From NCBI RefSeq assembly GCF_002001005.1, contig NZ_MUNX01000046.1, positions 1-34,909 of the forward strand: DNA of 34,909 nt. The letters are read 5' to 3'. This DNA comes from Flavobacterium sp. A45 (GTDB lineage Bacteria; Bacteroidota; Bacteroidia; Flavobacteriales; Flavobacteriaceae). This document shows, piece by piece, positions 24,694-33,818 of this stretch (position 1 is the first letter of the stretch; each line of letters begins with the position of its first letter). A model generated the notes under the pieces. The model did no database searches. It was not told the DNA's origin and was given only the letters and a program-made list of their open reading frames with translations. A program made the position numbers and the translations under genes.

Positions 24694-26438
24694 ATGGAAC
24701 AATTTGTAGTATCGGCACGTAAATACCGTCCCCAAACATTTAAAGATGTGGTGGGACAAAAAGCGATTACCAATACGCTTCTCAACGCCATAGAAAACAG
24801 CCATTTAGCCTCAGCCCTTTTATTTACGGGACCACGTGGTGTTGGAAAAACAACCTGCGCACGTATTTTGGCTCGAAAAATTAACCAGCCTGGTTATGAT
24901 GATCCAAATGAAGATTTTGCTTTCAATGTATTCGAACTAGACGCTGCTTCGAACAATTCTGTTGATGATATCCGTAATCTGATCGATCAGGTTCGTATCC
25001 CGCCACAAACCGGACAATACAAAGTATATATCATTGACGAGGTTCACATGCTCTCTTCTGCGGCTTTTAATGCTTTTTTAAAAACATTGGAAGAACCGCC
25101 AAAACATGCCATTTTCATATTAGCAACAACCGAAAAACACAAGATTATCCCAACGATTTTATCGCGTTGCCAAATATTTGATTTCAAAAGAATTACAGTA
25201 AAAGATGCTAAAGAACATCTTGCCGATGTAGCTGCTAGCCAAGGAGTAGCTTTTGAAGATGATGCGCTTCATATTATTGCACAAAAAGCAGATGGCGCCA
25301 TGCGTGATGCTTTATCGATTTTTGACAGAGTTGTTTCTTTTTGCGGAAATAACCTGACTCGTCAAGCGGTTACCGAAAATCTAAACGTTTTAGATTACGA
25401 AACCTATATAAACATTACCGATTTAATTCTGGAAAATAAAATCCCGGATTTATTGATTGCATTTAATGAAATTCTGTCAAAAGGTTTTGACAGTCATCAT
25501 TTTGTTTCTGGATTGGCCAGCCACTTTAGAGATTTATTGGTCAGCAAAACGCCGTCAACCCTTGTTTTATTGGAAGTTGGCGAGCAAGCTCAAAAAATGT
25601 ACGGAATTCAAGCTCAAAAATGTACTCAGGATTTTCTGCTGAAAGGGATTGACATTGCCAATGATTGTGATTTAAAATACAAAGCCAGTCAAAATCAACG
25701 ATTGCTTGTTGAACTTTGCTTAATGCAGCTTGCCTCTATCACTTTTGATGGAGAAAAAAAAAAGTTGAGCAATTTATAATTCCACCCACTTATTTTAGGA
25801 AAACTGCTGATTATTCGATAGCAGAAATTTCAAAAGAGAAAAAACAAATTCCAATTGTTGAAGAAGTTACAAAAACAGCTTCAAACGCTGAAATCACTAA
25901 ACCTGTTGCTCCAATAGAGGAAGAACCCAAAACTCCAAATCCATCAGTATCAAAACCTTTAAGCAACGAAGCAAAATTTTCTGCTTTATCACTTTCTAGC
26001 ATTCGTGCCAAAAAAGCTTTAGAAGAAAACTTAAAAGGTTTTGTAAAAGAAGACAATACAATACTTCCTACCGAATCATTTACAGAAACAGAAATGCTTT
26101 TGCAGTGGACAAAATATGCGGAGCGTCTTGGAAGTAAAGGATTCAAAATAATGGAATCCTTATTGCTAATCAATGATCCAAAACTAAACGGTACAAAAAT
26201 CACCTTCGAGTTACCCAATGAAGGTTCAAAGTTAGATTTTGAAAAAGAAATGATTGGTCTTTTAGGGCATTTGCGCGGTCATTTGCACAATCACGACATT
26301 ACTATCGAAGTGACTGTAAATGAAAGCATCGATATCAAAAGAAGCTTTACCGATCAGGACCGCTACAACCGTCTTTTAGAAATTAATCCAAATATTGAAT
26401 TACTGCGTACTACTTTTGGTTTGGATTTAGATGCTTAA
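24694..26438 (+). CDS. dnaX: DNA polymerase III subunit gamma/tau, two frames joined by a -1 shift
   Basis: Clamp-loader ATPase. The zero frame (24694-25779) gives 361 residues: Walker A GPRGVGKTT (46-54), DEVH (115-118), a sensor-1 ILSRCQIFDFKR and the AAA+ lid. The four-cysteine zinc module of E. coli DnaX is absent; only INQPGYDDPNEDF stands in its place. At 25754-25763 an A10 run followed by G creates A AAA AAG in the same frame register as the E. coli slippery site. The zero frame stops at 25777-25779, five codons later. The -1 frame continues from GTT (25764) as VEQFIIPPTYF..., through a charged linker to a tau-like C-terminal domain ending at 26438, total about 581 residues. The start is the ATG after the promoter. 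Recoding or a missing A are both possible. Confidence 0.9.
25754..25764 (+). other. A10-G slippery run in dnaX, frameshift site
   Basis: The run reads GAA AAA AAA AAG in the zero frame, so its last seven bases are A AAA AAG with the codon boundaries used for -1 slippage in E. coli dnaX. GGAG directly precedes the run (25750-25753), a possible stimulator but at shorter spacing than in E. coli. No strong stem-loop was seen just downstream. Confidence 0.7.
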
Positions 26439-26490
26439 AAAAAAATACATGTGTTTTTTACACAAATGAAAATTTAATACCATAAAATGT

Positions 26491-26498
26491 TATTTTTG
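26491..26498 (+). promoter_or_regulatory. Candidate -7 box of the acetate transporter gene
   Basis: TATTTTTG fits TAnnTTTG, 65 nt before the ATG. The leader after it contains a 12-bp palindrome TATAACGTTATA (26517-26528) that could be an operator; no regulator is identified. Confidence 0.4.
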
Positions 26499-26563
26499 TA
26501 GCAACCCATAACGAACTATAACGTTATATTAGACTTTTCTAACTATAAAAAAAACTAAATAAA

Positions 26564-27121
26564 ATGGAGAACAAATTAGCAAATCCTGCGCCTTTAGGCC
26601 TTTTGGGTTTTGGAATGACCACAATTTTACTAAACATCCACAACTTGGGATTCTTCCCAGTAAGTGCCGTAATTATCTCAATGGGGATTTTCTATGGCGG
26701 TCTTGCCCAAATAATCGCAGGAATACTATCTTTCAAAAACGGAAAAACATTTGCAGGAACTGCTTTTACTTCTTATGGCTTCTTTTGGCTAACTTTAGTT
26801 GGCGTGTGGCTTTTTCCAAATACCGGATTTGAAATGGCAGGAAAAACTTCAGCACCCTTTTTCGGCTGTTATTTAACTCTTTGGGGGATTTTCACTGCTT
26901 TTATGTGGTGGGGAACTTGGGGAGGCAGCAAAGTGCAGCAATTTGTATTTTTATCCTTAACTATTTTATTTTTCGTTTTGTCTGTGGAGAAATTTACCGG
27001 AATTGAATCTTTAGCTCCAGTTGCCGGAGCAATTGGTGTAGTTTGCGGAAGTAGTGCTTTTTATTTAGCAGTAGCTGAACTTTTGGAAGAAGTAAAAAAC
27101 AAAAGAGTATTGCCTTATTAG
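26564..27121 (+). CDS. satP: Acetate uptake transporter, GPR1/FUN34/SatP family
   Basis: Inner-membrane carrier for acetate and succinate coupled to protons. The 185-residue protein has six membrane helices and the family signature NPAPLGL at 7-13. The first helix continues as GFGMTTILLNIHNLGFF, typical of SatP. A strong terminator follows 21 nt after the stop. It lies about 7.6 kb from the DUF294/exonuclease pair, a type often associated with acetate genes in other bacteria. Specificity among short carboxylates is not resolved by sequence. Confidence 0.93.
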   Translation: MENKLANPAPLGLLGFGMTTILLNIHNLGFFPVSAVIISMGIFYGGLAQIIAGILSFKNGKTFAGTAFTSYGFFWLTLVGVWLFPNTGFEMAGKTSAPFFGCYLTLWGIFTAFMWWGTWGGSKVQQFVFLSLTILFFVLSVEKFTGIESLAPVAGAIGVVCGSSAFYLAVAELLEEVKNKRVLPY

Positions 27122-27141
27122 ACACACTTTTTATATCATAC

Positions 27142-27184
27142 AAAAAGGCTCAAAACAATTATACTGTTTTGAGCCTTTTCTTTT
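27142..27184 (+). terminator. Intrinsic terminator after satP
   Basis: AAAAGGCTCAAAACA (27143-27157) pairs perfectly with TGTTTTGAGCCTTTT (27165-27179) around a 7-nt loop, with T-rich sequence after it. It can work in both directions. Confidence 0.9.
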
Positions 27185-27224
27185 ACATGAATTTCATTGA
27201 TCACAATAAACATCTGTCCTTTTA

Positions 27225-27334
27225 TTTGGGCGAGTCCCTCCGTAAAAACTCCGGGTCGTGCTGTCCGTTCCCGCTTTTTTTTGATAGACTGAAAAAGTCT
27301 CTCAAAAAAAGAGCTCCACTTCCATCACTCTCGC
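27225..27334 (+). repeat. Dispersed intergenic repeat, family 2 copy C
   Basis: Starts TTTGGGCG, followed by GTCCCTCC, then GGGTCGTGCTGTCCG, a variable core with a small AGACT/AGTCT hairpin, and the right border CTTCCATCACTCTCGC. The same ordered boxes appear at 34739-34856 with a different core. It lies between the satP terminator and the convergent menC gene. Confidence 0.65.
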
Positions 27335-27359
27335 AAAAATTGCAAATAACCAATTTTTG
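27334..27359 (-). terminator. Weak hairpin after menC
   Basis: CAAAAATTG pairs with CAATTTTTG (9 bp, 8-nt loop) directly after the menC stop codon. AT-only stem, so termination is possible but uncertain. Confidence 0.45.
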
Positions 27360-27366
27360 TTTTTAA

Positions 27367-28410
27367 TTAAAATACATCAATATTCAAATCCCAATTCTGC
27401 TCATTGCTATACCACAACTTTCCTTGTGAAACCTGTAAAGGACAATCAAAATTATTAGTATACAGTGCACCAGTTCCCAATCCTTGCGGCATCGGATTGT
27501 TAAGTGTAAAAGTCCATTGGGCGATCGCATTCAGTCCAATATTACTTTCTAAAGCAGAGGTAATCCACCACCCAATATTATGCTTTTCAGCTAACGAAAT
27601 CCACTCTTGTGTACCACGAAATCCACCCACAAAACTAAGCTTCAAAATAATGTATTGCGGTTTAATTTTAATCAGTAAATCTTCTTTTTCAGCAACAGTA
27701 AACACTCCAATTAGCTCTTCGTCCAAAGCAATAGGAAATGGAGTGGTTTTACACAGCTCTGCCATACTGTCAGTATTATTTTTCTGAATAGGTTGTTCTA
27801 TGCTATGTAATTTAAATTCAGACAGTTGATTTAATTTATATAAAGCTTCATTCGAATCAAAAGCACCGTTAGCATCAACTCTTATTTCTACTTGTTCAGG
27901 AGTAAAATATTGTCTGATAAACCGCAATAATTGCAGTTCTTTATCAAAATCAATAGCTCCAATTTTGAGTTTGATGCAACGAAAACCATCGGCTAATTTT
28001 TCTTCAATTTGCTGTTTCATAAAAGTCTCTTCTCCCATCCAAACCAACCCGTTTATAGCAATTGATTTTTCGCCATTTGTAAAGCTAGAAGGAAAGAGTA
28101 AAAAAGGAGTTTCACTTGCCAATGACAGGAATGCCATTTCAACTCCAAACTGTATCGATGGAAACTCTAATAACGCACCCCAAAGCTGTTCTTTCCCAAG
28201 ATGAATATTAGCACAAGTCCATTGCAATTTTTCTTCATAATCAGGACGATCATCAATACTCAAACCTCTCAAAATACCACACTCGCCTATTCCTTTTTTA
28301 CCGTCTTGTTCCAGAATGATAAACCAAGTCTCTTTTTCGGTCATCACACCGCGGGAAGTTCCGGATGGACGTTTGAAGTTTAGAATGTATTTGTGATAAG
28401 ATGCTTTCAT
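27367..28410 (-). CDS. menC: o-Succinylbenzoate synthase
   Basis: Dehydrates SHCHC to o-succinylbenzoate in menaquinone synthesis. It is a 347-residue enolase-superfamily enzyme with all expected residues: K-L-K-I-G near 147-150 (catalytic Lys149), metal ligands D179 (RVDANGAF), E205 (SIEQPI) and D230 (ALDEEL), and the second catalytic Lys257 (IILKLSFVGG). An N-terminal capping domain (GIGECGILRG) precedes the barrel. Enolase-superfamily members include dipeptide epimerases, but the presence of menA and menB in the same strand supports menC. No menE follows it. Confidence 0.88.
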   Translation of the reverse strand: MKASYHKYILNFKRPSGTSRGVMTEKETWFIILEQDGKKGIGECGILRGLSIDDRPDYEEKLQWTCANIHLGKEQLWGALLEFPSIQFGVEMAFLSLASETPFLLFPSSFTNGEKSIAINGLVWMGEETFMKQQIEEKLADGFRCIKLKIGAIDFDKELQLLRFIRQYFTPEQVEIRVDANGAFDSNEALYKLNQLSEFKLHSIEQPIQKNNTDSMAELCKTTPFPIALDEELIGVFTVAEKEDLLIKIKPQYIILKLSFVGGFRGTQEWISLAEKHNIGWWITSALESNIGLNAIAQWTFTLNNPMPQGLGTGALYTNNFDCPLQVSQGKLWYSNEQNWDLNIDVF

Positions 28411-28538
28411 TTTGATTTTTTTTTAAACATATAAGTCATATAAGCAATCCGTACAATTCTGTATCATATGAGGAATTATTTAGAGTTCTCAGTAAACTAA
28501 AGAAAGGCTTTGTTTCTACGACATATAGTTAAATATTA

Positions 28539-29741
28539 CTATTCTTTGATTAATCTCAAAACTCTCTCAAAATCCTCGTTCTGAATCCCAGCCTTTTGGA
28601 AAGCCTTGAAATCTTGTTCCGTTTTTTGAATCCAGCTCAAACTGTCGGTTACGTTTTGATTTTGGTATTTCTTGTAGATTTTTTTGGCTTCTTTGTAATT
28701 ATCGTTCAGTAAATACGCGTGGGCCAAATTTAATTGAACAAAAAGCTCAGTATTATCTAATTTTTCACCTGCTTGAAGATACTTTAATGCTTTTCCGTAT
28801 TGCTTAGTAAAAAGATAACAGCTCCCGATAGCATTATAATCTAGAACTGTAGCTTTATCACCATTGATTATTAGAGCTAATTTCTCAATTGCTGTACCGT
28901 ATTTACCGTTTTTTATCAAAAGTGAAGCTTCTTTACGCAAATCGGCAGAAATGGCTGGAGATGCGTTTGTTTCGTTTAAACAAACATCGCCGGCATCTTT
29001 AAAAACTTTGGAACGTTCCATCGGCAAAAGCTTTTGGAATTCCTGAAACTTGTATTTGGCTTGAATTCTTTCCGATACACAAACGCAAAAATTATCTGAA
29101 TTACTCATTTTCTGAGCCAAATTGGAAGTTTTGCATTGGTCAATAATCGATTTTCTGTTTTCCAGACTCCAGCCTCGGCTTAATTTTTTATCCACCCAAG
29201 GCACAACTTCCAAAACGATTTTTTGCTTCATAATCCAGTTTTTGCTTTCAAAACCAAACCATAAAGCATTTGAGTTCCCGTTTAAACAGCTTGATTTATC
29301 AACAGAGAGACGTTTAGCATCTTTACTTACAGGTTCTGCTTGAACCAGACACGATTCTAGTGTTTTTCCGGAATCTTTGTACTCTAAAGCCAATTTATCC
29401 GTTGAAAAAATAGCATAAGTACATTTATCGTCACCGGAAATTTTTGACAAGACAAAAACGGCTCCCGCAGAACCCTGACTGATTCCTGTTGGATCTGGAA
29501 TTGATTTTAAAACAGAAACTAAACTGCTGGCCAGTTGCTGATTTTCGTCCAAAAGAGTGATTCTATATACGATTTCAGTGGTTCCGAGCGGTAAATCCTC
29601 GGTTTTGATGATAATTCGGTCTCTGGCCGAAACGTTTATTTCCTTGGTGGTAGATCTGTCTTTATCCCAATAACCGTCTTGTTGCGAGAAAGAAAGAGTT
29701 GTAACTAGAAGTGTAACAAATAAAAGAAGTTGTTTGGTCAT
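28539..29741 (-). CDS. Exported TPR-repeat protein, unknown
   Basis: 400 residues with a signal peptide (MTKQLLLFVTLLVTTLSFSQ, cleavage near 19/20). The first 250 residues have no domain that I can name, but contain about seven cysteines (ESCLV, SSCLNG, NFCVCVSE, GDVCLNE), suggesting disulphides in the periplasm. Residues about 275-370 hold three TPR units (GKYGTAIEKL, YNAIGSCYLFTKQYGKALKYL, LNLAHAYLLNDNYKEAKKIY). It probably acts as a periplasmic or outer-membrane scaffold. It lies between menC and the MBL gene but has no evident link to menaquinone. Confidence 0.85.
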   Translation of the reverse strand: MTKQLLLFVTLLVTTLSFSQQDGYWDKDRSTTKEINVSARDRIIIKTEDLPLGTTEIVYRITLLDENQQLASSLVSVLKSIPDPTGISQGSAGAVFVLSKISGDDKCTYAIFSTDKLALEYKDSGKTLESCLVQAEPVSKDAKRLSVDKSSCLNGNSNALWFGFESKNWIMKQKIVLEVVPWVDKKLSRGWSLENRKSIIDQCKTSNLAQKMSNSDNFCVCVSERIQAKYKFQEFQKLLPMERSKVFKDAGDVCLNETNASPAISADLRKEASLLIKNGKYGTAIEKLALIINGDKATVLDYNAIGSCYLFTKQYGKALKYLQAGEKLDNTELFVQLNLAHAYLLNDNYKEAKKIYKKYQNQNVTDSLSWIQKTEQDFKAFQKAGIQNEDFERVLRLIKE

Positions 29742-29763
29742 TATAAAAATGATTAAAATATTT

Positions 29764-29842
29764 TTGATTTAAGATTGAAAGAGAGTATATGATGTAACAG
29801 CTATCTGAAATCAAAAATCGTTAATCTACAATCTTAAATCAA
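29764..29842. repeat. 14-bp inverted repeat with ATC-word tract
   Basis: TTGATTTAAGATTG (29764-29777) is perfectly complementary to CAATCTTAAATCAA (29829-29842), 51 nt apart. The right half also contains AAATC, TTAATC and CAATC words in quick succession. Role unknown. Confidence 0.6.
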
Positions 29843-29880
29843 TTAAAAAAACAAATAATCTTGAAATCCGGGATGCCCTA

Positions 29881-29948
29881 GCCCTGATAGTAGTGAAAAT
29901 CCCACGCTTTTGAGCGTGGATTGTAGCGGATAGCAGGAAATAGCTCCT
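29881..29948 (-). repeat. Dispersed intergenic repeat, family 1 copy B
   Basis: Read on the minus strand it gives AGGAGC, TTCCTGCTATCCG, CTACAA, a 7-bp hairpin (CCACGCT with AGCGTGG at 29902-29919), GGATTTTCACTACTATC and GGGCTA. The boxes and their order match the copy at 4894-5046, while the hairpin is different in sequence and the core much shorter. Confidence 0.7.
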
Positions 29949-29950
29949 AA

Positions 29951-30628
29951 TTATAATTCTATGAAACTGCCAATTTCTAGTAACATCAAATCTTTTCCTT
30001 TATCAAAGAATTTCTTGATGGCTTCCTCGTGATTGATTTCGATGTACCCAAATGTATCGAAATGATAACCTAGAACCTTATCGCATTCGACAAAATCAGA
30101 GGCAATTATGGCGTCGTTCACATCCATCGTGAAATTATCGCCAACAGGCAAAATCGCCAAATCTAGCTTGGTACGCATTGGAATGATTTTCATATCCATT
30201 GTTAGAGCAGTATCGCCGGCAATGTAGATATTTTTATGTTCTCCTTCGATTACAAAACCTCCTGGATTTCCACCATAGCTTCCGTCAGGAAAAGAACTTG
30301 AGTGAATAGCGTTTACATATTTTAATTTTCCAAAATCGAAATTCCAGCTTCCCCCGTGATTCATGGGATGCGATTGAAAGCCTTTTTGAGCATAATAACC
30401 CGCAATTTCAGCATTAGAAACAATTATGGCATTGGTTCTTTTGGCAATAGCTTCGACATCGAGAATATGATCGCCATGAGCGTGAGTTAGTAGAATAAAA
30501 TCAGCTTTCAGTGTGTTTATGTCAATATGAGAAGCCTTTGGATTTGCTGAAATATAAGGATCAACGATTATGTGTTTGCCACTCACTTCGATTCCCAAAG
30601 AGGCGTGACCGTAGAATGTTATCTTCAT
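29951..30628 (-). CDS. MBL-fold metal-dependent hydrolase (UPF0173-like)
   Basis: A 225-residue cytoplasmic metallo-beta-lactamase-fold enzyme. The metal-binding motif THAHGDHILD (H49, H51, D53, H54) is intact, and further ligands are offered by HSSSFPDG, the IAGDTALTMDM aspartate and the GYHFDTF histidine near the C-terminus. Length and pattern match the UPF0173 (YtkL-like) group, which has no established substrate. It lies 54 nt downstream of menA on the same strand. Confidence 0.92.
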   Translation of the reverse strand: MKITFYGHASLGIEVSGKHIIVDPYISANPKASHIDINTLKADFILLTHAHGDHILDVEAIAKRTNAIIVSNAEIAGYYAQKGFQSHPMNHGGSWNFDFGKLKYVNAIHSSSFPDGSYGGNPGGFVIEGEHKNIYIAGDTALTMDMKIIPMRTKLDLAILPVGDNFTMDVNDAIIASDFVECDKVLGYHFDTFGYIEINHEEAIKKFFDKGKDLMLLEIGSFIEL

Positions 30629-30682
30629 CTTTTTTAGCTTTTGATTGTTAGACTATAACAGTTGTTTTTGAAATTGATTTTT

Positions 30683-31645
30683 TTATCTTCCACCCAAAAA
30701 TACATTCACAATAATATCTGAAATCAATGAAATCATACAAATTGACAATAATATAGAAAGTAAAAATGTACTCAATGCTACTTTCTTTAATTCAGGATCA
30801 AGTAATTTTGGGTCTTGATTTTTGGAAACGATGATTAAATGCTTCGTTAGGGGAATGTATGCCAATAAAAATAAGTATTGATCGAAATGAAAACCGCTCA
30901 ATAATGCAAAAACTAAAACCGAAACCATAGCGCCAATAATCAAGAAAAAATGGTATTTTTTGGCAGCTTCAGCACCTATTTTTACCACAACAGTATTCTT
31001 TCCTGATTTGGCATCCGAAGCTTGGTCACGCATATTATTCAGATTCAGAACACCTACACTCAATAATCCAATTGCGATTGCCGGCAAAATAAGCACTAAA
31101 TCCAATTGTTTGGAGTATAAAAAATTTACCCCTAAAGTGCTCACCAATCCGAAGAATACAAAAACAAAAATATCGCCATAACCGCGATACCCATAAGCTG
31201 AACTCCCAACGGTATAACGAATCGCAGAAGCAATCGCTAAAATTCCTAACACTAAATAAAATAAAGAATAAACAAGATTACTCGCTCCGAAAGCAACATA
31301 AATCAAGAATATTGCCGAAAACAATGTTAGTACAGATGTAATTACCAAAGCTTTTTTCATTGCTTGTGGAGTTATCACCCCACTTTGTATAGCACGTTTT
31401 GGACCTACTCTATCTTCATTGTCGGTTCCTTTGATTCCGTCGCCATAATCATTAGCAAAATTAGAAAGTACCTGCAATCCTAAAGTGGTCAATAATGCAA
31501 AAGCAAAGATTTCCCAATTAAAAACTTCAGTTGGAGTCAATACTTCATTAGTAGGGTTTGCCAGCGCATACATACTGCCGACTATAATTCCAGAAACGGA
31601 TAATGGTAATGTTCTTAATCTTGCTGCTTCAATCCAGTGTTTCAT
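30683..31645 (-). CDS. menA: 1,4-dihydroxy-2-naphthoate polyprenyltransferase
   Basis: Membrane enzyme that attaches the prenyl tail to DHNA, giving demethylmenaquinone. It is 320 residues with about eight to nine helices. The first Asp-rich motif is NDYGDGIKGTD (65-75), followed by the R-V-G-P-KRAIQSGVI loop; the second is NNMRDQASDAKSGK in the fifth loop. Both are diagnostic of the UbiA superfamily's MenA branch. The opening WIEAARLRTLPLSVSGIIVG is typical. It shares the strand with menB, the PH-domain pair, the MBL gene and menC. Confidence 0.95.
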   Translation of the reverse strand: MKHWIEAARLRTLPLSVSGIIVGSMYALANPTNEVLTPTEVFNWEIFAFALLTTLGLQVLSNFANDYGDGIKGTDNEDRVGPKRAIQSGVITPQAMKKALVITSVLTLFSAIFLIYVAFGASNLVYSLFYLVLGILAIASAIRYTVGSSAYGYRGYGDIFVFVFFGLVSTLGVNFLYSKQLDLVLILPAIAIGLLSVGVLNLNNMRDQASDAKSGKNTVVVKIGAEAAKKYHFFLIIGAMVSVLVFALLSGFHFDQYLFLLAYIPLTKHLIIVSKNQDPKLLDPELKKVALSTFLLSILLSICMISLISDIIVNVFLGGR

Positions 31646-31738
31646 TTTTCTTTTTTAATTGTTTTAAGGATTTAAAAAGTTTATCCTATTTCATCTTAAA
31701 TTCTCTATTTTCCAACTTCTAATCTCTAACTTCATTTT

Positions 31739-33250
31739 CTACATCCAATTGCTATCCGAAGTTTCCATTTCGTAAAGCCAAAGATTCACGTATTGTTTTA
31801 TAGCTGTAAAATTACCTAATTGAAAACTAATATTTCCTCCTGCGGTGTGCAAAGTTAAAGAACCAATGTTGATATTTTTGTGCCAAAATAACTGCGAAGT
31901 TGTAATTGCCTGAATTTTACTGGGCATAATAATTTTATTGGTAACATCCCAAGCTCCTCCTTGCAAAATTATAAAGTCATCATTAATATAAAGGCGATTA
32001 TTTTTAAAAATAAAAAACTGAACTATTCCTATAAAAATTACAAATAACAGCACAAAATAATCAATCAAAGGCAATTGCACTATTACTACACTTCTCAAGA
32101 AAAAAAAACCTATTAAAGGAAGTCCAATTGTCAGAAAAATTGAGAACCCCAGTTTTCTAAAATTAGGTTTTAGCATGAATCCTTTTTCGGGAATTTTCTG
32201 AAAAAGTAGTTTTAGAATCGCATCTTTTTCCGTTTGATTACAGCCCGGAATTTCAATAAGCTGTTTTTTCCCTTCCTCATCGCCACCTGTCGCTTGTTTT
32301 ATCTTAAGCTGTAAAACATTCATTCTCTTTTGAAAAAAATTTTGTGTAATGCTTATAATTTGTACTTTTTCGGGTTTTATAATGGTGCTTTTAGTATTTA
32401 GCAGACCATAAGAAAGCAATAAAGAGCCTTTTTGTCTAGCAATTTTATAATCGAAATAAGTAAATATGGTTCGAACTAAATTAATGATTATTACTGTCAA
32501 AAAAAAGATAATAAATAAAATCAAAAATGCGGTTGCAACTTGGCTTTTATCAACATAATTTTCGATATTTTCATCGTGCAAAACATCTCTGCCAGTAATT
32601 TGTTTGATATGGTCAAAAAGTGAGATAAAAAAAGCCAAAAGCACGAAAAAACTTCTCACATAATTAGAAGTAATTCCAATTTTTAATAAACTCAAAAAGC
32701 TGATTTTTATAAAAGGAGTTTCAGCTTCAATTAGTTCTTGGTTGAGAAGTTCATCAGAATTGATAGCTTTGTCAATATGATCTGTTTTTTCATTTTCTAA
32801 TAAACGTGATTTTAAATCCAATGCCAATTCATGTGAAATTGCTTTGATATTTCCCTCTTTTTTATTAGAACCGGCAGTATCGACAGCCAATTCATAAACG
32901 CCGACCAATCTTTGAATTAAAGACTGATTGATATTTACCTGCTGAATTTTATAAAGCTGTATAGCTGTTTTGGTTTTGTTAAAAATGCCTTCGGTGATTA
33001 TAAACTCGTCATTTTCGGGATCGATATAAAAGGTGAAGTTCAAATATTTCAAATATGAAATGATGCCAATGACAGCAAAAACACCAAAGATTCCTACCAC
33101 CAAATAAATTGTATTGATTTCATCGAATCTAAATATCCAAATTACTAAAATTGGCCAAAACGCTTTAGCATACTGCTGAAGGGAATAAAAAAAAAGCACA
33201 AAAATACCTACAATAGATTGTCGCTGAGGCTGATTAAAATCGGCTCCCAT
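31739..33250 (-). CDS. PH-domain membrane protein, YdbT-like
   Basis: A 503-residue integral membrane protein. Hydrophobic helix pairs alternate with bacterial PH (bPH2/DUF304) domains: one after the first helices (FIITEGIFNKTKTAIQLYKI, then QQVNINQSLIQRLVGVYEL), a second near 285-350 (GLLNTKSTIIKPEKVQIISI) and a third near the C-terminus (WDVTNKIIMPSKIQAITTSQ). This matches YdbT of Bacillus subtilis. Its ATG overlaps the stop of the YdbS-like gene (TAATG), so they are coupled and probably form a complex. In B. subtilis, YdbST relates to resistance against an antimicrobial peptide, but function here is not proved. Confidence 0.88.
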   Translation of the reverse strand: MGADFNQPQRQSIVGIFVLFFYSLQQYAKAFWPILVIWIFRFDEINTIYLVVGIFGVFAVIGIISYLKYLNFTFYIDPENDEFIITEGIFNKTKTAIQLYKIQQVNINQSLIQRLVGVYELAVDTAGSNKKEGNIKAISHELALDLKSRLLENEKTDHIDKAINSDELLNQELIEAETPFIKISFLSLLKIGITSNYVRSFFVLLAFFISLFDHIKQITGRDVLHDENIENYVDKSQVATAFLILFIIFFLTVIIINLVRTIFTYFDYKIARQKGSLLLSYGLLNTKSTIIKPEKVQIISITQNFFQKRMNVLQLKIKQATGGDEEGKKQLIEIPGCNQTEKDAILKLLFQKIPEKGFMLKPNFRKLGFSIFLTIGLPLIGFFFLRSVVIVQLPLIDYFVLLFVIFIGIVQFFIFKNNRLYINDDFIILQGGAWDVTNKIIMPSKIQAITTSQLFWHKNINIGSLTLHTAGGNISFQLGNFTAIKQYVNLWLYEMETSDSNWM

Positions 33251-33765
33251 TATAACTGTTTTTGAATTTTCCCCATCAATAACTGTTTGATATTTTCGGC
33301 CTGATCTTTGGCTATTCCAGGAATTTGAATATCACTGGAACGTCCTCCAGCTGTGAAAATTTCAATTTTTGCCAAACCAAAAAATCTAGAAATAAATCCT
33401 TCATGTAAAGCAACATGCTGTATTCTATTATAAGGAATTACAAGAGTATTTGTTGCGATTATTCCGTGTCTGAACAACAAGTCATGACTACGAAATGCAA
33501 ATCCTTTTTTCTTAAAACTTATCCACGAAAAGGAAACAATAATTAGTAATAAAACCACATAAACTATACTGAAATAAGAAATATATGGAAAAAATTCTTG
33601 ATTAAAATACAAAACTAGTCCTAATCCTATAGCAACAATCAGAAATAATACTGCAAGGCCTATTAAAGTTACTTTCCAATAATTTGGATGCAAAACAGTA
33701 AATTCTACTTCCTCAAATTTTGGCAGTCGAGTCGTATCTATTGTTTCGTTTGAAAAATTTTCCAT
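33250..33765 (-). CDS. PH-domain membrane protein, YdbS-like
   Basis: 171 residues with two membrane helices (about 32-54 and 60-80) followed by one bPH2 (DUF304) domain: FRHGIIATNTLVIPYNRIQH, VALHEGFISRFFGLAKIEIF and TAGGRSSDIQIPGI. This is the small partner of the YdbS/YdbT pair. It ends in a 1-nt overlap with the start of the large partner. The pair sits between menB and menA, so all four genes may be co-transcribed. Confidence 0.9.
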   Translation of the reverse strand: MENFSNETIDTTRLPKFEEVEFTVLHPNYWKVTLIGLAVLFLIVAIGLGLVLYFNQEFFPYISYFSIVYVVLLLIIVSFSWISFKKKGFAFRSHDLLFRHGIIATNTLVIPYNRIQHVALHEGFISRFFGLAKIEIFTAGGRSSDIQIPGIAKDQAENIKQLLMGKIQKQL

Positions 33766-33818
33766 TTATAATTTTATTTCCATTTTTAAAGTTTAAACCC
33801 TTAAATCTTTAAACCCTT

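Noticed and set aside
25811..26218. Open frame of 135 codons on the minus strand
   Set aside because: It lies antisense to the -1-frame part of dnaX, whose translation is clearly a tau linker and C-terminal domain; the antisense product resembles nothing.
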